Source: Propionivibrio soli (lineage in GTDB: Bacteria; Pseudomonadota; Gammaproteobacteria; Burkholderiales; Rhodocyclaceae). From it: a stretch of 64,000 nt of DNA. The notes beneath the pieces were generated by a model. It did no database searches, was not told where the DNA came from, and worked only from the letters and a program-made list of their open reading frames with translations. Below, piece after piece: positions 17,593 through 28,376 of the stretch. The position numbers and the translations under genes are program-made. The stretch lies in contig NZ_JANZKY010000011.1 of NCBI RefSeq assembly GCF_025770765.1, positions 124,001 through 188,000 of the forward strand, written 5' to 3'. The first letter of the stretch is position 1; the number at the start of each line of letters is the position of its first letter.

Positions 17593-20500
17593 ATGCGACG
17601 ACGACAAACGTTGGCCCGACGGCTGTTCTACACCATGCTGCCGTGGTACCTCGCGCTCGCGATCTCGGTGACCGCGCTCCAGCTCGTCATCCAGTATTTC
17701 TCCGTGACCGCCGCGATCTCGCAGGACTTGGAATCGTTGGGGAAGACGGTGCTGCCGGGTGTCACCGAGGCGGTATGGACGCTCGATTCGACCCACCTCG
17801 ACTTTGTGGCCGACGGGATAAGAAAGAATGCGATCGTCACCGGTTTGCTCGTCCTCGACGAGTCGGGTGCCGAGTTGGTCGCGAAGGGGGAACTACCAGC
17901 CCGCAACGCCGAAGGCGAGTGGCTTGCTATCGTCCGGCGAGAAGTCGTTTTCCCGCTCGTACGCCAGGTCGTGACTCGCAACGAAACGGTCGGGCAGATG
18001 ATTCTCTATTCCAACGCCACCGTCCTTTGGTCGCGGCTGAAATACGGTTTTCTCATCGTTCTGTTCAACTCGGTCGTCGTCACTGCCGGCTTATGGTGGA
18101 TGTTCTCCTGGGCGACCCGGCGTCGCCTCTCAGATAGCGTTACCGCAGCGGCGGAAGTCGTATCGCGATGGGAGTACGGAGAGGGCGACGCGCATACCGA
18201 GAAGATCGTTTATCCCTATTCGGATGAACTCGGCGAATTGATTCGTGCGCTGAACGACAGCGAGACGCAGCGTGTTGAGGCGATCCTGAGGCTGAATGCG
18301 ACGAATGAGAATCTGGAACGCCTTGTGGCCGAGCGAACCACCGAATTGCGACAAGCGAAGGAGGCGGCCGAGGCGGCGACGCAGGCCAAGAGCCAGTTCC
18401 TCGCCAATATGAGCCACGAGATACGCAGCCCGATCAATGCCATCCTCGGCATGCTGTATTTGGCGCTCCGCCCGGGCCTAACGCCGGCCTTGCACAATTA
18501 TTTGTCGAAAGCGCAGAGCGCGGCGCACTCGCTGTTGGGACTCATCAACGATATTCTGGATTTTTCCAAGATCGAGGCAGGGAGGCTCGACATCGAGAAA
18601 GTCGAGTTCAGTCTCGACACCGTGCTGGAACGGCTCGCCGACGTCATCGGCAACCAGATCGGGCGCAAACCGGTTGAATTCCTCATCCGTTATGACCCGT
18701 CGATTCCGTCAACCCTGATCGGCGATCCGCTGCGCTTCGGGCAGGTGCTGCTCAACCTGTGCGGCAATGCCGTCAAGTTCACCGAGCAGGGCGAGGTCGA
18801 ACTCGCGTTTCGCGCCACCGACGCCACGGATTCCGCCCTCACGCTCGAAGTCAGCGTCCGCGACTCCGGCCTCGGCATGACGCCGGACGTGCAAGAAAAA
18901 CTCTTCCAGAAATTCACGCAAGCCGATCAATCGACGACGCGCCGATTCGGCGGTACCGGGCTCGGTCTCGCGATCAGCAAGCAACTCGTCGAACTCATGG
19001 GTGGCCGCATCTGGGTCGAGCGTTCCGAACCGGACAAAGGAACGACTATTTGTTTCACGGTACGCCTTGAGGTCGCCGGGCAGAAGCCGAGGCAGCAACT
19101 TGCCGAGCAGGTCGGCCCGCTGCTGCAGGACATCCGCGTTCTCGTCGTCGATGACAACGCCGTATCGCGCGGCATCATGGCCGAGATACTCGGTTACTTC
19201 AAACTCGACGTGTCGGTCGCGGCGGATGGCGAGGGTGCGCTTGCTGCGCTGAAGGGCGGCAGCGGCAAACCCTTCGACCTTGTTCTCATGGACTGGCGCA
19301 TGCCGGGCATGAACGGCGATGAAGCCGTACGGCGCATTCACGGCGATCCTTCCATAAAAACACAGCCGAAGATCGTCATGGTCACGGCGTACGGCCGCGA
19401 GGATGTGATGCACCTTGCCGAGCAGGCGGGGGTGGATGGCTTCCTTGTCAAACCGGTGTCGCCATCGACTTTGCTCGACACGATTCTCTCCGTGCTCGGG
19501 CGCGGCCGCGTATTTTCCGAGAGCCGGCGGAAAGAAGGTTTCCTGCCCGGTTTTTCGACCTCTGGTCAGTTGGCGGGCACACGCCTTCTGCTCGTCGAGG
19601 ACAACGACATCAACCGCGAATTCGCCTACGAATTGCTCAGTGCCGAGGGCATCGAGGTGGACGAAGCGGTCAATGGCGAGGACGCCGTCGCGAAAGTACG
19701 CGAAAAACCGTACGACGCGGTCCTCATGGATATCCAGATGCCGGTGATGGATGGCCTGGAGGCGGCACGTCGCATTCGCGCCATGGCGGGAGAGCCCGGG
19801 GGCGAACGTTTCGCGCGCTTGCCGATCATCGCCATGACCGCGCTGGCGATGGCTCAGGACGCCGAAAAAAGTGTCGCCGCCGGGATGAACGACCACGTGA
19901 CGAAACCCATCGCGCCGGACCGGCTGCTCGCTTCGTTGTTACGGCACGTGCAGTTGCCGCAGGGTACGCCGCCTACGATCGGTATCTCCGCGCCCGCTCG
20001 CGTGGCGGATGCGGTGCCCGACGAACTGCTCAGTCTTGCGAGCATCGACGCGGCCGACGGCATTCGCCGCATTGGTGGCCGAGTGGAGGCCTATCGCAAG
20101 CAGCTGCGCCGGTTTCGTGAGCATTACACCACGGCGGCCGACGAATTGCGGGCGAGGATTTCGGCGGGCCAGCTCGACGAGGCGCGCGAGTATTGCCACG
20201 CGCTCAAGGGCGTCACGGGCAATATCGGGGCGGTCGACCTGCATGCGGAGGTGAGCCGCCTCGATGATGTGCTGAAAGCCGGCCAACCTGTCGGCGAAGC
20301 GGTACTCGCAGCAATTGCGGCCAGCCTGACACGGGTGATCGACGAGATTGCCGAACTCGGCGATCCGGCGCAGACCAGGCACGCGGCCGCACCAGCCACG
20401 CCTTTACCCGCGGTGGCCATCGTCGGCAGACTGAACAGCCTGCAACACGCGCTCGAATACGATCTGGGCGCCGCCGAGCAATTGCTTGCCGACCTGAAGA

Positions 20501-20661
20501 GCGGAGTCGCGGACGACGCGTCGGAAAGCGCCCTGGCCGAAATCGCGGCCAAGCTCGACGTTTTCGCGATTGACGAAGCCGTCGCTCTCGTCGACGCACT
20601 GCGCACACGTTTCGCCTCCATCGCCTCAAGCACCGAGGAAACTCACGAGACTCAATCATGA
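17593..20661 (+). CDS. Hybrid sensor histidine kinase (TM-HAMP-HisKA-HATPase-REC-REC-HPt)
   Basis: 1022-residue membrane kinase. Two helices (about 16-36 and 150-172) flank a periplasmic domain of about 110 residues; a HAMP and coiled coil follow. HisKA has the phospho-accepting His275 in [14 protein letters not shown]; the ATPase has [18 protein letters not shown] and [19 protein letters not shown]. Two receivers follow with Asp567 ([13 protein letters not shown]) and Asp713 ([13 protein letters not shown]), then an HPt domain with His869 in [13 protein letters not shown] and about 100 further residues. All relay residues are present. The stop overlaps the next start (ATGA), so the GGDEF-EAL protein is coupled to it and is its likely output. 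Confidence 0.94.
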   Translation: MRRRQTLARRLFYTMLPWYLALAISVTALQLVIQYFSVTAAISQDLESLGKTVLPGVTEAVWTLDSTHLDFVADGIRKNAIVTGLLVLDESGAELVAKGELPARNAEGEWLAIVRREVVFPLVRQVVTRNETVGQMILYSNATVLWSRLKYGFLIVLFNSVVVTAGLWWMFSWATRRRLSDSVTAAAEVVSRWEYGEGDAHTEKIVYPYSDELGELIRALNDSETQRVEAILRLNATNENLERLVAERTTELRQAKEAAEAATQAKSQFLANMSHEIRSPINAILGMLYLALRPGLTPALHNYLSKAQSAAHSLLGLINDILDFSKIEAGRLDIEKVEFSLDTVLERLADVIGNQIGRKPVEFLIRYDPSIPSTLIGDPLRFGQVLLNLCGNAVKFTEQGEVELAFRATDATDSALTLEVSVRDSGLGMTPDVQEKLFQKFTQADQSTTRRFGGTGLGLAISKQLVELMGGRIWVERSEPDKGTTICFTVRLEVAGQKPRQQLAEQVGPLLQDIRVLVVDDNAVSRGIMAEILGYFKLDVSVAADGEGALAALKGGSGKPFDLVLMDWRMPGMNGDEAVRRIHGDPSIKTQPKIVMVTAYGREDVMHLAEQAGVDGFLVKPVSPSTLLDTILSVLGRGRVFSESRRKEGFLPGFSTSGQLAGTRLLLVEDNDINREFAYELLSAEGIEVDEAVNGEDAVAKVREKPYDAVLMDIQMPVMDGLEAARRIRAMAGEPGGERFARLPIIAMTALAMAQDAEKSVAAGMNDHVTKPIAPDRLLASLLRHVQLPQGTPPTIGISAPARVADAVPDELLSLASIDAADGIRRIGGRVEAYRKQLRRFREHYTTAADELRARISAGQLDEAREYCHALKGVTGNIGAVDLHAEVSRLDDVLKAGQPVGEAVLAAIAASLTRVIDEIAELGDPAQTRHAAAPATPLPAVAIVGRLNSLQHALEYDLGAAEQLLADLKSGVADDASESALAEIAAKLDVFAIDEAVALVDALRTRFASIASSTEETHETQS

Positions 20662-23210
20662 CCACGCCACGCAAGGAACGGCCACGGGTGCTCATCGTCG
20701 ATGACGTTAATGAGAACCTGCACACGTTGATGAGTATTTTGCGCGACGACTACGCCATCATGGCGGCGTCGAGCGGCGAGCGTGCCATCGAGATGGCGCG
20801 GCGAACGCCGCCACCGGACCTGATCCTGCTAGACATCATGATGCCGGGGATGGACGGTTATTCGACGCTCGCGCACCTCAAAGCCGACCCGAAGACGACA
20901 GATATTCCGGTCATTTTTGTCAGTTCCCTAGCCGAAGTCGACGACGAAGCGCACGGGCTGAAACTCGGCGTAGCCGATTTCATCACCAAACCAATCAATC
21001 CCGCGCTCTTGAAGCTCAGGCTGAGTGCGCAACTCGAACTGCGTACCTACCGGAACCGGGTGGCGGCGCTCGCCGCGGATACGCGGGTGCCGTCGTCGCG
21101 GCCTCCCACGCTGCTCGTCGTTGATGACGTTCCCGAGAACATCCATGAGTTGCTCGAGGCGCTCAAGGACGAGTACCGGATCATGGTCGCCAACTCCGGG
21201 CCGAAAGCCCTGGAGGCCGTGCAGGGTGCAGTCGTTCCGGATCTGATTCTTCTCGATGTGATGATGCCCGACATCGACGGTTACGAGACGTGCCGCCGGA
21301 TCAAGGCGACGCCGGCCGGTAGCCGCATTCCGGTCATCTTCGTCACGGTGGTCGATGCCACAAAGGATAAGTTGCGCGGTTTCGAAGTCGGCGCGGCGGA
21401 TTACATCACCAAGCCGTTCGATATCGACGAGGTGCGAGCGCGGGTCCGTACACACCTCGAACTCAGTCGCCTGCGGCTTCACCTCGAACAGGTGGTCGCG
21501 CAGCGTACGGCGTTACTGGAAAAGAGCGAGGAAAAGTACCGCGTGCTCGCTGACTACTCCCCGAACTGGGAGTACTGGCTGGCGCCAGATGGCCACTACA
21601 TGTATGTGTCGACGGCGTGCTCGACGATCTCCGGCTATGCCCCGGAGGACTTCTTTGCCGATCCAGAACTGATGGAAAAGATTCTGCATCCGGAATCACT
21701 GGAAACCTGGAAACGCCACGGCCCGAAAGCCGACCGGCTTGATGCGCAGGCACACGTCATGTGCATTCGTGCCAAGGATGGCAGCGAGCGCTGGATCGAG
21801 CATGTGGCGAAAGCCGTGTTCAACAGCTCCGGCCAGCCGTTCGGCGTGCGTGGTTCGTATTGCGACATCACCCAATTGCGCCATGCCGAGCAGGCCGTCG
21901 ATTTCCTGACGCATCGCGATGCGCTCACCGGCTTGCCGAACCGCGCCCTGTTCGCCGAGCTGCTGGAGCAGGCGATCAAGCATGCCGGGTACGGGCAGCT
22001 CGAATTGTCGCTGCTCGTTGTCGACATCGATAACTTCAAGATCATCAACGAGACGCTGGGCCACAACGCCGGCGACCAAGTGCTTGTGGAAACGGCGCGC
22101 CGCTTGCGCGAACTGCTTCCCGGGGTCGACGCCATCGCGCGCGTCGGTGGGGACGAGTTCAACATCATCGTCGAGCGCCATATCAACGATCCTGGTGCCG
22201 ATCTCGTCGCCCAGCGCGTGATCGACACCTTGTCGCAGCCGTACGACCTGAATGGCAATTCGGTATATGCGGGAGCTTGCGTGGGCGTGGCGATGTATCC
22301 GTTCGACGGAGCCGATGCCGAAACGTTGTTGCGTTCCGCGGAAGCCGCGTTTCACTGGGCGAAGGAGCAGGGGCGCGGCGTGCTGCGCTTCTTTTCGCCG
22401 GAGATTACTGTTCACGCCAGGGACCGCCTGGCGCTGGAGGCCGATTTGCGCCGGGCTCTGCGAAGCGACGACGAACTGGTGCTGCACTATCAGCCGCAGG
22501 TCAACCTGCGGAGCGGCGAGATCGTCGGTGTCGAAGCCCTTGTACGTTGGCGGCATCCGCGCCGTGGCATGGTCTCGCCCGGCGAGTTCATTCCGCTGGC
22601 CGAGGAGTGCGGCTTGATCGTCGAACTGGGCGTGAAAGTCGTAGAAACCGCGTGCCGCCAGGTCAGCGCCTGGCGTGGCAAGGGGCTCGTGCCCCCGCGT
22701 ACGGCGGTCAATATCTCGGCGATTCAGCTCAGTCAGGGCGACCTGTTCGCCTCCGTGAAGCAATCGCTGGATGCAAGCGGCGTGCCGCCGGAACTAATCG
22801 AGCTCGAGATCACCGAAAGCTTCGTGATGAACGATCCGGAGCGCGCTCTGCAAACGATCGCCGACTTGCGGAAGCTCGGTGTTGCCCTGGCCATCGACGA
22901 TTTTGGGACGGGTTACTCCTCGCTGACCTATCTGCACCGCTTCAAGGTCCACCGCTTGAAGATCGACATGTCGTTCGTCCATGACATGATGGTCAACCGG
23001 GGAAACCGGGCCATCGTTCAGGCCGTGATCGCGCTTGGGCACGGCTTCGGGCTCGAGGTTGTCGCAGAAGGCGTGGAAACGGCCGATCAAGAGAACGAGC
23101 TTCGAACCATGGGCTGCGATATCGCTCAGGGATACCTCGTTGCCAGGCCCATGCCGGCCGAGGAGCTGGCGAACTTTCTGCTGACGGCACGCCAAGCCGC
23201 CACGCACTGA
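20658..23210 (+). CDS. REC-REC-PAS-GGDEF-EAL c-di-GMP regulator
   Basis: 850-residue cytoplasmic response regulator. Receiver 1 has Asp59 ([13 protein letters not shown]) and receiver 2 has Asp200 ([13 protein letters not shown]), each with the switch Thr/Ser and Lys (FITKPI, YITKPF). A PAS domain spans about 290-410. The cyclase domain has GLPNRALF and an intact GGDEF at 497-501; the RxxD inhibitory site five residues before it is missing (PGVD). The EAL domain has EALVRWRHP (626-634), [19 protein letters not shown] and KIDMSFV, so hydrolase residues look complete. Phosphorelay from the coupled kinase should set the balance between c-di-GMP synthesis and breakdown; the direction cannot be read from sequence. 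Confidence 0.94.
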   Translation: MTTPRKERPRVLIVDDVNENLHTLMSILRDDYAIMAASSGERAIEMARRTPPPDLILLDIMMPGMDGYSTLAHLKADPKTTDIPVIFVSSLAEVDDEAHGLKLGVADFITKPINPALLKLRLSAQLELRTYRNRVAALAADTRVPSSRPPTLLVVDDVPENIHELLEALKDEYRIMVANSGPKALEAVQGAVVPDLILLDVMMPDIDGYETCRRIKATPAGSRIPVIFVTVVDATKDKLRGFEVGAADYITKPFDIDEVRARVRTHLELSRLRLHLEQVVAQRTALLEKSEEKYRVLADYSPNWEYWLAPDGHYMYVSTACSTISGYAPEDFFADPELMEKILHPESLETWKRHGPKADRLDAQAHVMCIRAKDGSERWIEHVAKAVFNSSGQPFGVRGSYCDITQLRHAEQAVDFLTHRDALTGLPNRALFAELLEQAIKHAGYGQLELSLLVVDIDNFKIINETLGHNAGDQVLVETARRLRELLPGVDAIARVGGDEFNIIVERHINDPGADLVAQRVIDTLSQPYDLNGNSVYAGACVGVAMYPFDGADAETLLRSAEAAFHWAKEQGRGVLRFFSPEITVHARDRLALEADLRRALRSDDELVLHYQPQVNLRSGEIVGVEALVRWRHPRRGMVSPGEFIPLAEECGLIVELGVKVVETACRQVSAWRGKGLVPPRTAVNISAIQLSQGDLFASVKQSLDASGVPPELIELEITESFVMNDPERALQTIADLRKLGVALAIDDFGTGYSSLTYLHRFKVHRLKIDMSFVHDMMVNRGNRAIVQAVIALGHGFGLEVVAEGVETADQENELRTMGCDIAQGYLVARPMPAEELANFLLTARQAATH

Positions 23211-23227
23211 ATGAATCGGAGCACGTA

Positions 23228-24097
23228 ATGGACGTTTCTTCGCCGGAATGCCGGGAAAAATATGTTCTCTGCGTGTCGCCGTCCGGGTTGCATCGCATGG
23301 CCTATACCGAGTGGGGCGATGCCGGGAACCCGCGCGTCCTCATCTGCTTGCACGGTTTGGCACGCAATGGACACGACTTCGATGATGTTGCGCGGGCAAC
23401 GGCGGGCGATTACCGCGTCGTATGCCCCGACCTCGTCGGGCGCGGAAAAAGCGGCCGCCTTGCCGACCCGGCGGCGTATCGCCCCGAGCAGTACGTGTCC
23501 GACATGCTCGTTCTTCTCGCGCGGCTCGACGTCGAGGGCGTCAATTGGCTCGGAACCTCGCTTGGCGGCGTAATCGGCCTTGTCTTGGCCAGCCTGCATG
23601 ACACGCCGATCCGCCGTTTGCTGCTTAATGACGTGGGGCCGGAAATCCACCCGGCCGCAATGCACAGGATTGCCGATTACCTCGGTCGTGCGCCTTCGTT
23701 CGCGAACATTGACGAGGCGGAAAAGTACGTACGCCTGGTTGGCGCTCCTTTCGGCAACCTTACCGATGCCCAATGGCGGCGACTGACCGAGACCAACCTG
23801 CGCGCGCTTCCCGGCGGGCGCTTTGAAATGCTCTACGACCCGAGAATCGCCGAGCCTTTCCGCGACTCAGCCGCCGAGGAGGTCGACCTGTGGCGTTACT
23901 ACGATCGCATCCGTTGCCCGACCCTTGTGTTGCGCGGAGCCCAATCGGACCTGCTCACCATTGAGACGGCACAGGCCATGACGCAGCGTGGCCCGCGAGC
24001 GCGGGTGATCGAGATCGCCGATGTCGGACATGCTCCGGTGCTGATGGACGAGGCGCAGATTCAGATCGTGCGGGATTTCTTCAACGTCGCCGGCTGA
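23228..24097 (+). CDS. Alpha/beta hydrolase
   Basis: 289-residue cytoplasmic hydrolase. Seen are the oxyanion motif CLHGLARNGHDFDD, VCPDLVGRGKSG, the nucleophile elbow LGTSLGGVIG, the acid in LRGAQSDLL and the catalytic histidine in ADVGHAPVL. The substrate cannot be told. It begins 17 bp after the GGDEF-EAL gene with GGAGCACGTA before the ATG, so it probably belongs to the same operon, where it might process the sensed ligand; that is speculation. No signal peptide. Confidence 0.88.
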   Translation: MDVSSPECREKYVLCVSPSGLHRMAYTEWGDAGNPRVLICLHGLARNGHDFDDVARATAGDYRVVCPDLVGRGKSGRLADPAAYRPEQYVSDMLVLLARLDVEGVNWLGTSLGGVIGLVLASLHDTPIRRLLLNDVGPEIHPAAMHRIADYLGRAPSFANIDEAEKYVRLVGAPFGNLTDAQWRRLTETNLRALPGGRFEMLYDPRIAEPFRDSAAEEVDLWRYYDRIRCPTLVLRGAQSDLLTIETAQAMTQRGPRARVIEIADVGHAPVLMDEAQIQIVRDFFNVAG

Positions 24098-24111
24098 GCA
24101 TTGGCCCGCGC

Positions 24112-25023
24112 TCAGCCGTATTGCGGGAGAAAGCTCGAAAACTCGGCGAGGAAGCGACCGATGACCTCGCTTTCATCGTCTGGCAAGGCGTAGCCCGGCT
24201 TTCGGCAATAGGCGCTGGCGATGATGCCGCGGCGTTGCAGCAGCGTCTTTTCAACCTGGATGATGTATTCGGCCCGGCTCATCCAGCGGCGGATGTAAGG
24301 TAGCAAAGCGCTGTGCAACTCGCTGGCGCTTTTGTGATCGCCTGCCAGCCAGCGCGCGTAGATGGCGGAGTAGATCTCGCCGAATGAGCACCCCGGCATT
24401 ACGCCCTTGCCTCCCACCCCGAGCATGTCAAGCATATAGAGGCCCGCGTAACCGTTCATGACCACGGCTTCCGGCACCAATGACAGGAATTGCTGCGTGT
24501 AACCGACGGGGGGGTTACATTCGATCTTGAACACGGCATGCGGGTAGCGCGCGGCGATCTCGGCCATCTTCTCCGGCGTGACGGGCAAACCGGTTTCCGT
24601 CGGAGCGTATTGGACGAAAACCGGGATCGAGACGGCGTCGAGGACAGCGAAGACATGATCGAGAATCTGCCCGGTCGACGGGGCGAGGAAAAACGGTGGC
24701 AACAGCATCAGCGCGTCGACTCCAGAGTCCTGATAATCGCGTGCGCGGCGTACCGCGAGCTCGGTTGCGTGGTCGGTGATTGAAAGAACTCGGTAGACGC
24801 CGCAGCCGGCGAGTCCGCCCAGAAAGCGCTGCGCCAGCCGCTCTTTTTCCGCTTCGGCCAGCTTGTGGAATTCGCTGGCGATACCGAACAAGGTGGCGCC
24901 ATTGATGCCGCTGCGGGCCATGAAATCCAGAACCCGGTCAAACCCCGGATAGTCGACCGATCCGTCGTCCTTGAAGGGCATCGCGACGATCGCGTTGACG
25001 CCGTGAATGGCCGTTTTCTGCAT
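24112..25023 (-). CDS. DapA/N-acetylneuraminate lyase-family aldolase or dehydratase
   Basis: 303-residue class I lyase with the TIM-barrel DapA fold. Features are GVNAIVAMPFKDDGSVDY, ATLFGIASEFHKL (phosphate or carboxylate loop), DALMLLPPFF, the tyrosine in VFVQYAPTETG, and the Schiff-base lysine in AVFKIECNPP. The usual GIKDSSGD motif is replaced by FKIECNPP, which argues against dihydrodipicolinate synthase and for a sugar-acid dehydratase or lyase. GGKGVMPGCSFGEIY is another variant of the family. It stands alone, converging on the hydrolase gene with 14 bp between them. Exact substrate unknown. Confidence 0.85.
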   Translation of the reverse strand: MQKTAIHGVNAIVAMPFKDDGSVDYPGFDRVLDFMARSGINGATLFGIASEFHKLAEAEKERLAQRFLGGLAGCGVYRVLSITDHATELAVRRARDYQDSGVDALMLLPPFFLAPSTGQILDHVFAVLDAVSIPVFVQYAPTETGLPVTPEKMAEIAARYPHAVFKIECNPPVGYTQQFLSLVPEAVVMNGYAGLYMLDMLGVGGKGVMPGCSFGEIYSAIYARWLAGDHKSASELHSALLPYIRRWMSRAEYIIQVEKTLLQRRGIIASAYCRKPGYALPDDESEVIGRFLAEFSSFLPQYG

Positions 25024-25245
25024 AGAACTATCTCCAATTTATCGAGCGTGCCGCCGGCGTTCTGGTGGCCGACCACGTCGGTGTGCATAGAGTAAAGGAT
25101 TGGTGCGCCGACGTCCGCTTTCTGTGTTTTGACATCGCGCACAACCCCATCGATACTGCAAGTGTGGTGAGCAATGGCGCGTCTATCGAGGACGGTTGCA
25201 AGCAAGAGGCTGGCTGGCCTTCGATTGGGCAGGGCAGGGGACGTC

Positions 25246-27141
25246 ATGGGAAGTCTGAGAGACGCGAAAACGCGCGATAACGAGCCTGACACGGACGGGG
25301 CGCTACCGGAGGAGTCCACGCGGACCGGTTGCTGCGCGTCGCCCGCCGTCGTCGTTACCGACCCGCGTGGCGTCATTGCGGTCTTTAGCCGAGGTGCGGA
25401 AGCGCTGCTCGGGTATCAGCCCGCGGACGTCGTAGGACGCGTCGATTTTCTGGCTTTGCTCGATCAGACTGAAGTCGCGGCGCTGCGCGATGCCTTGAGC
25501 GCGCAAGCGGGTTGCCCGATCGGACCCGGTCTTGGTGGATTTGCCGAGTGGGCAGAAAAGTCCGGTAGACGATGCGAGCGCGAGTGGACGTGTATCCGTC
25601 AGAATGGCGAGCGGCTTCGCGCGCGCATCGAGATGACTCCCCTGTACCTTCCGGCAGGCGATGAAGCATCCGGCTTCATCATTACGCTGACCGAAGTCGC
25701 GCCCAGCGCGAAGGATGGGCGCGACGAGCTGCTCCGCAGCGACGAGTGTGCCAAGCGCGGAGAACTGCTCAACGTTCTGCTGAGAACCATCCCGATCGGC
25801 ACCTGCCTGGTGGAGGTGCCGTCGGCGCGGGTGCTGGTCGCCAACGACGCGGCGTTCGCTCTTCTTGGGCGTACCCTGGTGCCGGGAGAAGACCTTCATG
25901 ATCTGCGCCGTCGGTATCCGGTCTACAAGCTTCCGAAACGCCAGCCTTACCCCAGCGATGAGTTGGCCGTCGTCCTTGGCGTTCGCGGGGTCGAATCGCG
26001 TGTCGATGACGTCTTGCTCGTCCTCCCTGACGGCAGCGAGCGTGTCCTCGAGATTATTGCCGCGCCGGTGCGGAATGCGACCGGCTGCGTCTGGGCCAGT
26101 GTCGTCACCTTCATCGATGCGACCGACCGCTCGCAGGCATCGGCTGAAATGCTTCACTTGGCCTACCACGATCACTTGACGCGGTTGCCCAACCGGCGTC
26201 TCTTCCATGACCGTCTGCAGGTGGCGATCAATCAGGCGCGCCGCGAGGGAACGCGCATCGCGCTGTTGTCGATCGACCTCGACCGCTTCAAGCCGGTCAA
26301 CGATACGCTTGGCCATCCGGTCGGCGATCTTTTGCTCAAAGCGGCCGCAAAAAGCATGCAGGATTGCCTCCGCGAGTCGGATACGTTGGCCCGTATCGGC
26401 GGCGACGAGTTTCTGGCGATTCTGCCTGGAATGGACGACGCTAAGGACGCGGTAGGCGTGGCGGAGAAAATCCGGCGAGTCTTGTGCGAACCGTTCGATC
26501 TTGTCGATGGGCATCGGGTGTCGATCGCATGCAGCATCGGCATTGCCCTCTATCCTGAACATGGCCGGGACGAGAAGCGTTTGCTTAAGCGCGCCGATGA
26601 AGCGATGTATCAGGCCAAGCGTGAAGGGCGCAATTGCATCCGTTTGTTTGCCGGGGAAGTCGGAAGCATGTTCACCAGAACGGAGGCGAGCATCGCATCC
26701 ATCATGCGCATCGTATGGCGCAAGTCCTTTGCCTGCGGCGAGGAGTCCGTCGATCGCGAGCATCAAGAGCTTTTCAGGCAAGCCAACGCGCTCATCCAGT
26801 CGTTCATCGCCAGCGAGTCGGACGGTTCGCGGCTGCTTCCGGCGCTGGATGACCTGATCGATTACACGGCGAGTCATTTCGCCAACGAGGAACGTCTCCT
26901 CGCTCATCATCACTACCCCGGACTGGAAGAGCACGCGCTCAAGCATCGAGCCCTTGTCGCCCAGGCGTTGGAGCTACGCGGGCTGGCGCTGGCAGGTGAA
27001 CTTACACTGGGGGGCCTCGTCTCCTTCCTCGTCGAAGACGTTGTCGTCAAGCACATGCTGACTGACGACCGACAGTTTTTTCCGCTATTCAGTGCCGGCC
27101 ATTCGGACGAGCCCGACCCTCCATCAAACAAAAACACGTGA
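25246..27141 (+). CDS. PAS-PAS-GGDEF-hemerythrin diguanylate cyclase
   Basis: 631-residue cytoplasmic protein. Two PAS domains (about 30-150 and 165-295) precede a GGDEF domain with LTRLPNRRLFHDRL, DRFKPVNDTLGHPVGD and an intact GGDEF at about 385-389. The inhibitory site RESD is in place five residues before it. The C-terminus is a bacteriohemerythrin (about 495-620) with all iron ligands: DREHQELF, HFANEERLL, EEHALKHRAL and KHMLTDD. A di-iron centre of this kind binds O2 or NO and in some cyclases tunes activity by redox state. Start 25246 follows AGGGGACGTC; an upstream ATG at 25174 is possible. Its stop overlaps the methyltransferase start (TGATG). Confidence 0.93.
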   Translation: MGSLRDAKTRDNEPDTDGALPEESTRTGCCASPAVVVTDPRGVIAVFSRGAEALLGYQPADVVGRVDFLALLDQTEVAALRDALSAQAGCPIGPGLGGFAEWAEKSGRRCEREWTCIRQNGERLRARIEMTPLYLPAGDEASGFIITLTEVAPSAKDGRDELLRSDECAKRGELLNVLLRTIPIGTCLVEVPSARVLVANDAAFALLGRTLVPGEDLHDLRRRYPVYKLPKRQPYPSDELAVVLGVRGVESRVDDVLLVLPDGSERVLEIIAAPVRNATGCVWASVVTFIDATDRSQASAEMLHLAYHDHLTRLPNRRLFHDRLQVAINQARREGTRIALLSIDLDRFKPVNDTLGHPVGDLLLKAAAKSMQDCLRESDTLARIGGDEFLAILPGMDDAKDAVGVAEKIRRVLCEPFDLVDGHRVSIACSIGIALYPEHGRDEKRLLKRADEAMYQAKREGRNCIRLFAGEVGSMFTRTEASIASIMRIVWRKSFACGEESVDREHQELFRQANALIQSFIASESDGSRLLPALDDLIDYTASHFANEERLLAHHHYPGLEEHALKHRALVAQALELRGLALAGELTLGGLVSFLVEDVVVKHMLTDDRQFFPLFSAGHSDEPDPPSNKNT

Positions 27142-28325
27142 TGACTAAACCTGTACCGGTTGTTTGCGATACCGATCTCCTCGTTAGCTGGGCCGAGGCA
27201 GGAGAGACGCGTTCCGCCCTATGGCGCTCCGAAGCGGGAGTGCCGCCCCCGGCACGCTTGGAAGCTGTGGACGACAGCCTCACCGCGGATGCAGCCTACC
27301 GCCTGGCGTGTGAGGGCACCGCGCTTCTCTGGCGCGGCGATTTCCAAAACGCGCGCCAATTGCTACAGGCGATGAAGCGACGCGCTGAACGCAAGCCAGC
27401 GAAAAAAGGCGCCTCGAACCAACCGCCAACCTCCGGTGACGCCTTCCATCTTTATCGCATGGCGCGAGCTCAGAGAGCACGCACGTTGGGACGGCTGGTC
27501 ATTCCTGTGAATCCCGGGCACGTGATCGCCCTGCGGCGGGCTCCCGACGTGGCGGCGGCCTGTGAAGAGGCATATGGTGCCGCAGACGCACCGTATGTCG
27601 TCTCCCTGCGCGAACTCCAAGGTGTAATCGGCGCCTACGAGTGGCACCGGAACGGTGTCGATGTCCCGATGCTGGGGGCGAAAATCCATCCTTCATACGG
27701 TGTGTTTTCCCCGGTCCGCGGGGAATACCTTGATCTCGTCGCCGAGACTCCTTTGCCGGCGGCATTGATCGACCATGATGTCGCTTTCGACATCGGTACC
27801 GGGACGGGGGTGCTGGCGGCCATCCTCGCAAAAAGAGGCGTTGCGCGCATCGTCGCCACCGACCAGGATCCGCGTGCGCTGGCGTGTGCAAGCGAGAACG
27901 TGGAGCGCCAGGGACTTTCGGGTCTGATCGAAGTGAGGCAAGCGGATCTCTTCCCGGCCGGTCGTGCGGGGCTCATTGTCTGCAATCCGCCCTGGCTGCC
28001 CGGTAAACCTGGTTCGCGCCTCGAATCCGCGGTTTACGACCCCGATAGCCGGATGCTCAAGGGGTTCCTGCGCCGTCTTCCTGCGCATCTCGTCCACGGC
28101 GGCGAAGGCTGGCTGATCCTCTCCGATCTTGCCGAGCACATTGGCTTGCGGCGACGCGATGAACTCCTTGCCTGGATCGACGGCGCCGGGCTCGAAGTAC
28201 TCGGGCGTGCCGATGCTCGCCCGAAGCACCCGGGAATTGCCGACCGTAGCGATCCGTTCCATGCAGCTCGCGCGGCTGAGGTGACTTCGCTCTGGCGTCT
28301 GCGGTCGAGAATCGCCGAGCATTGA
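27141..28325 (+). CDS. Class I SAM-dependent methyltransferase (HemK/PrmB-like catalytic motif)
   Basis: 394-residue protein. The C-terminal two thirds is a Rossmann methyltransferase with the SAM site AFDIGTGTGVLAAILAKRG, acidic VATDQDPRAL and the catalytic CNPPWLPG, a variant of the NPPY motif that methylates amide or exocyclic nitrogen. The first 170 residues are a separate, unassigned domain with YRLACEGTALLWRGDFQNARQLL. Substrates could be a protein glutamine, RNA or a small molecule. It is translationally coupled to the hemerythrin cyclase gene by a one-base TGATG overlap; a GTG at 27138 is an alternative start. The coupling hints at co-regulation but not at a shared pathway. Confidence 0.85.
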   Translation: MTKPVPVVCDTDLLVSWAEAGETRSALWRSEAGVPPPARLEAVDDSLTADAAYRLACEGTALLWRGDFQNARQLLQAMKRRAERKPAKKGASNQPPTSGDAFHLYRMARAQRARTLGRLVIPVNPGHVIALRRAPDVAAACEEAYGAADAPYVVSLRELQGVIGAYEWHRNGVDVPMLGAKIHPSYGVFSPVRGEYLDLVAETPLPAALIDHDVAFDIGTGTGVLAAILAKRGVARIVATDQDPRALACASENVERQGLSGLIEVRQADLFPAGRAGLIVCNPPWLPGKPGSRLESAVYDPDSRMLKGFLRRLPAHLVHGGEGWLILSDLAEHIGLRRRDELLAWIDGAGLEVLGRADARPKHPGIADRSDPFHAARAAEVTSLWRLRSRIAEH

Positions 28326-28345
28326 ATCGCACAAGGTTCAATGGC

Positions 28346-28361
28346 CCAGGCAATCGCCTGG
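28346..28361. terminator. Short hairpin between convergent genes
   Basis: CCAGGC and GCCTGG form a perfect 6-bp stem around AATC between the ends of the methyltransferase and the convergent EAL-CBS-GGDEF gene. No proper T-tract follows on either strand, so it is at best a weak bidirectional terminator. Confidence 0.3.
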
Positions 28362-28376
28362 CTAAGTGTTAACAGG

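Noticed and set aside
25303-26946. 547-residue open frame on the minus strand opposite the hemerythrin cyclase gene
   Set aside because: It is a shadow of a GC-rich coding strand: the plus frame has clear PAS, GGDEF and hemerythrin motifs, and the minus product resembles nothing.
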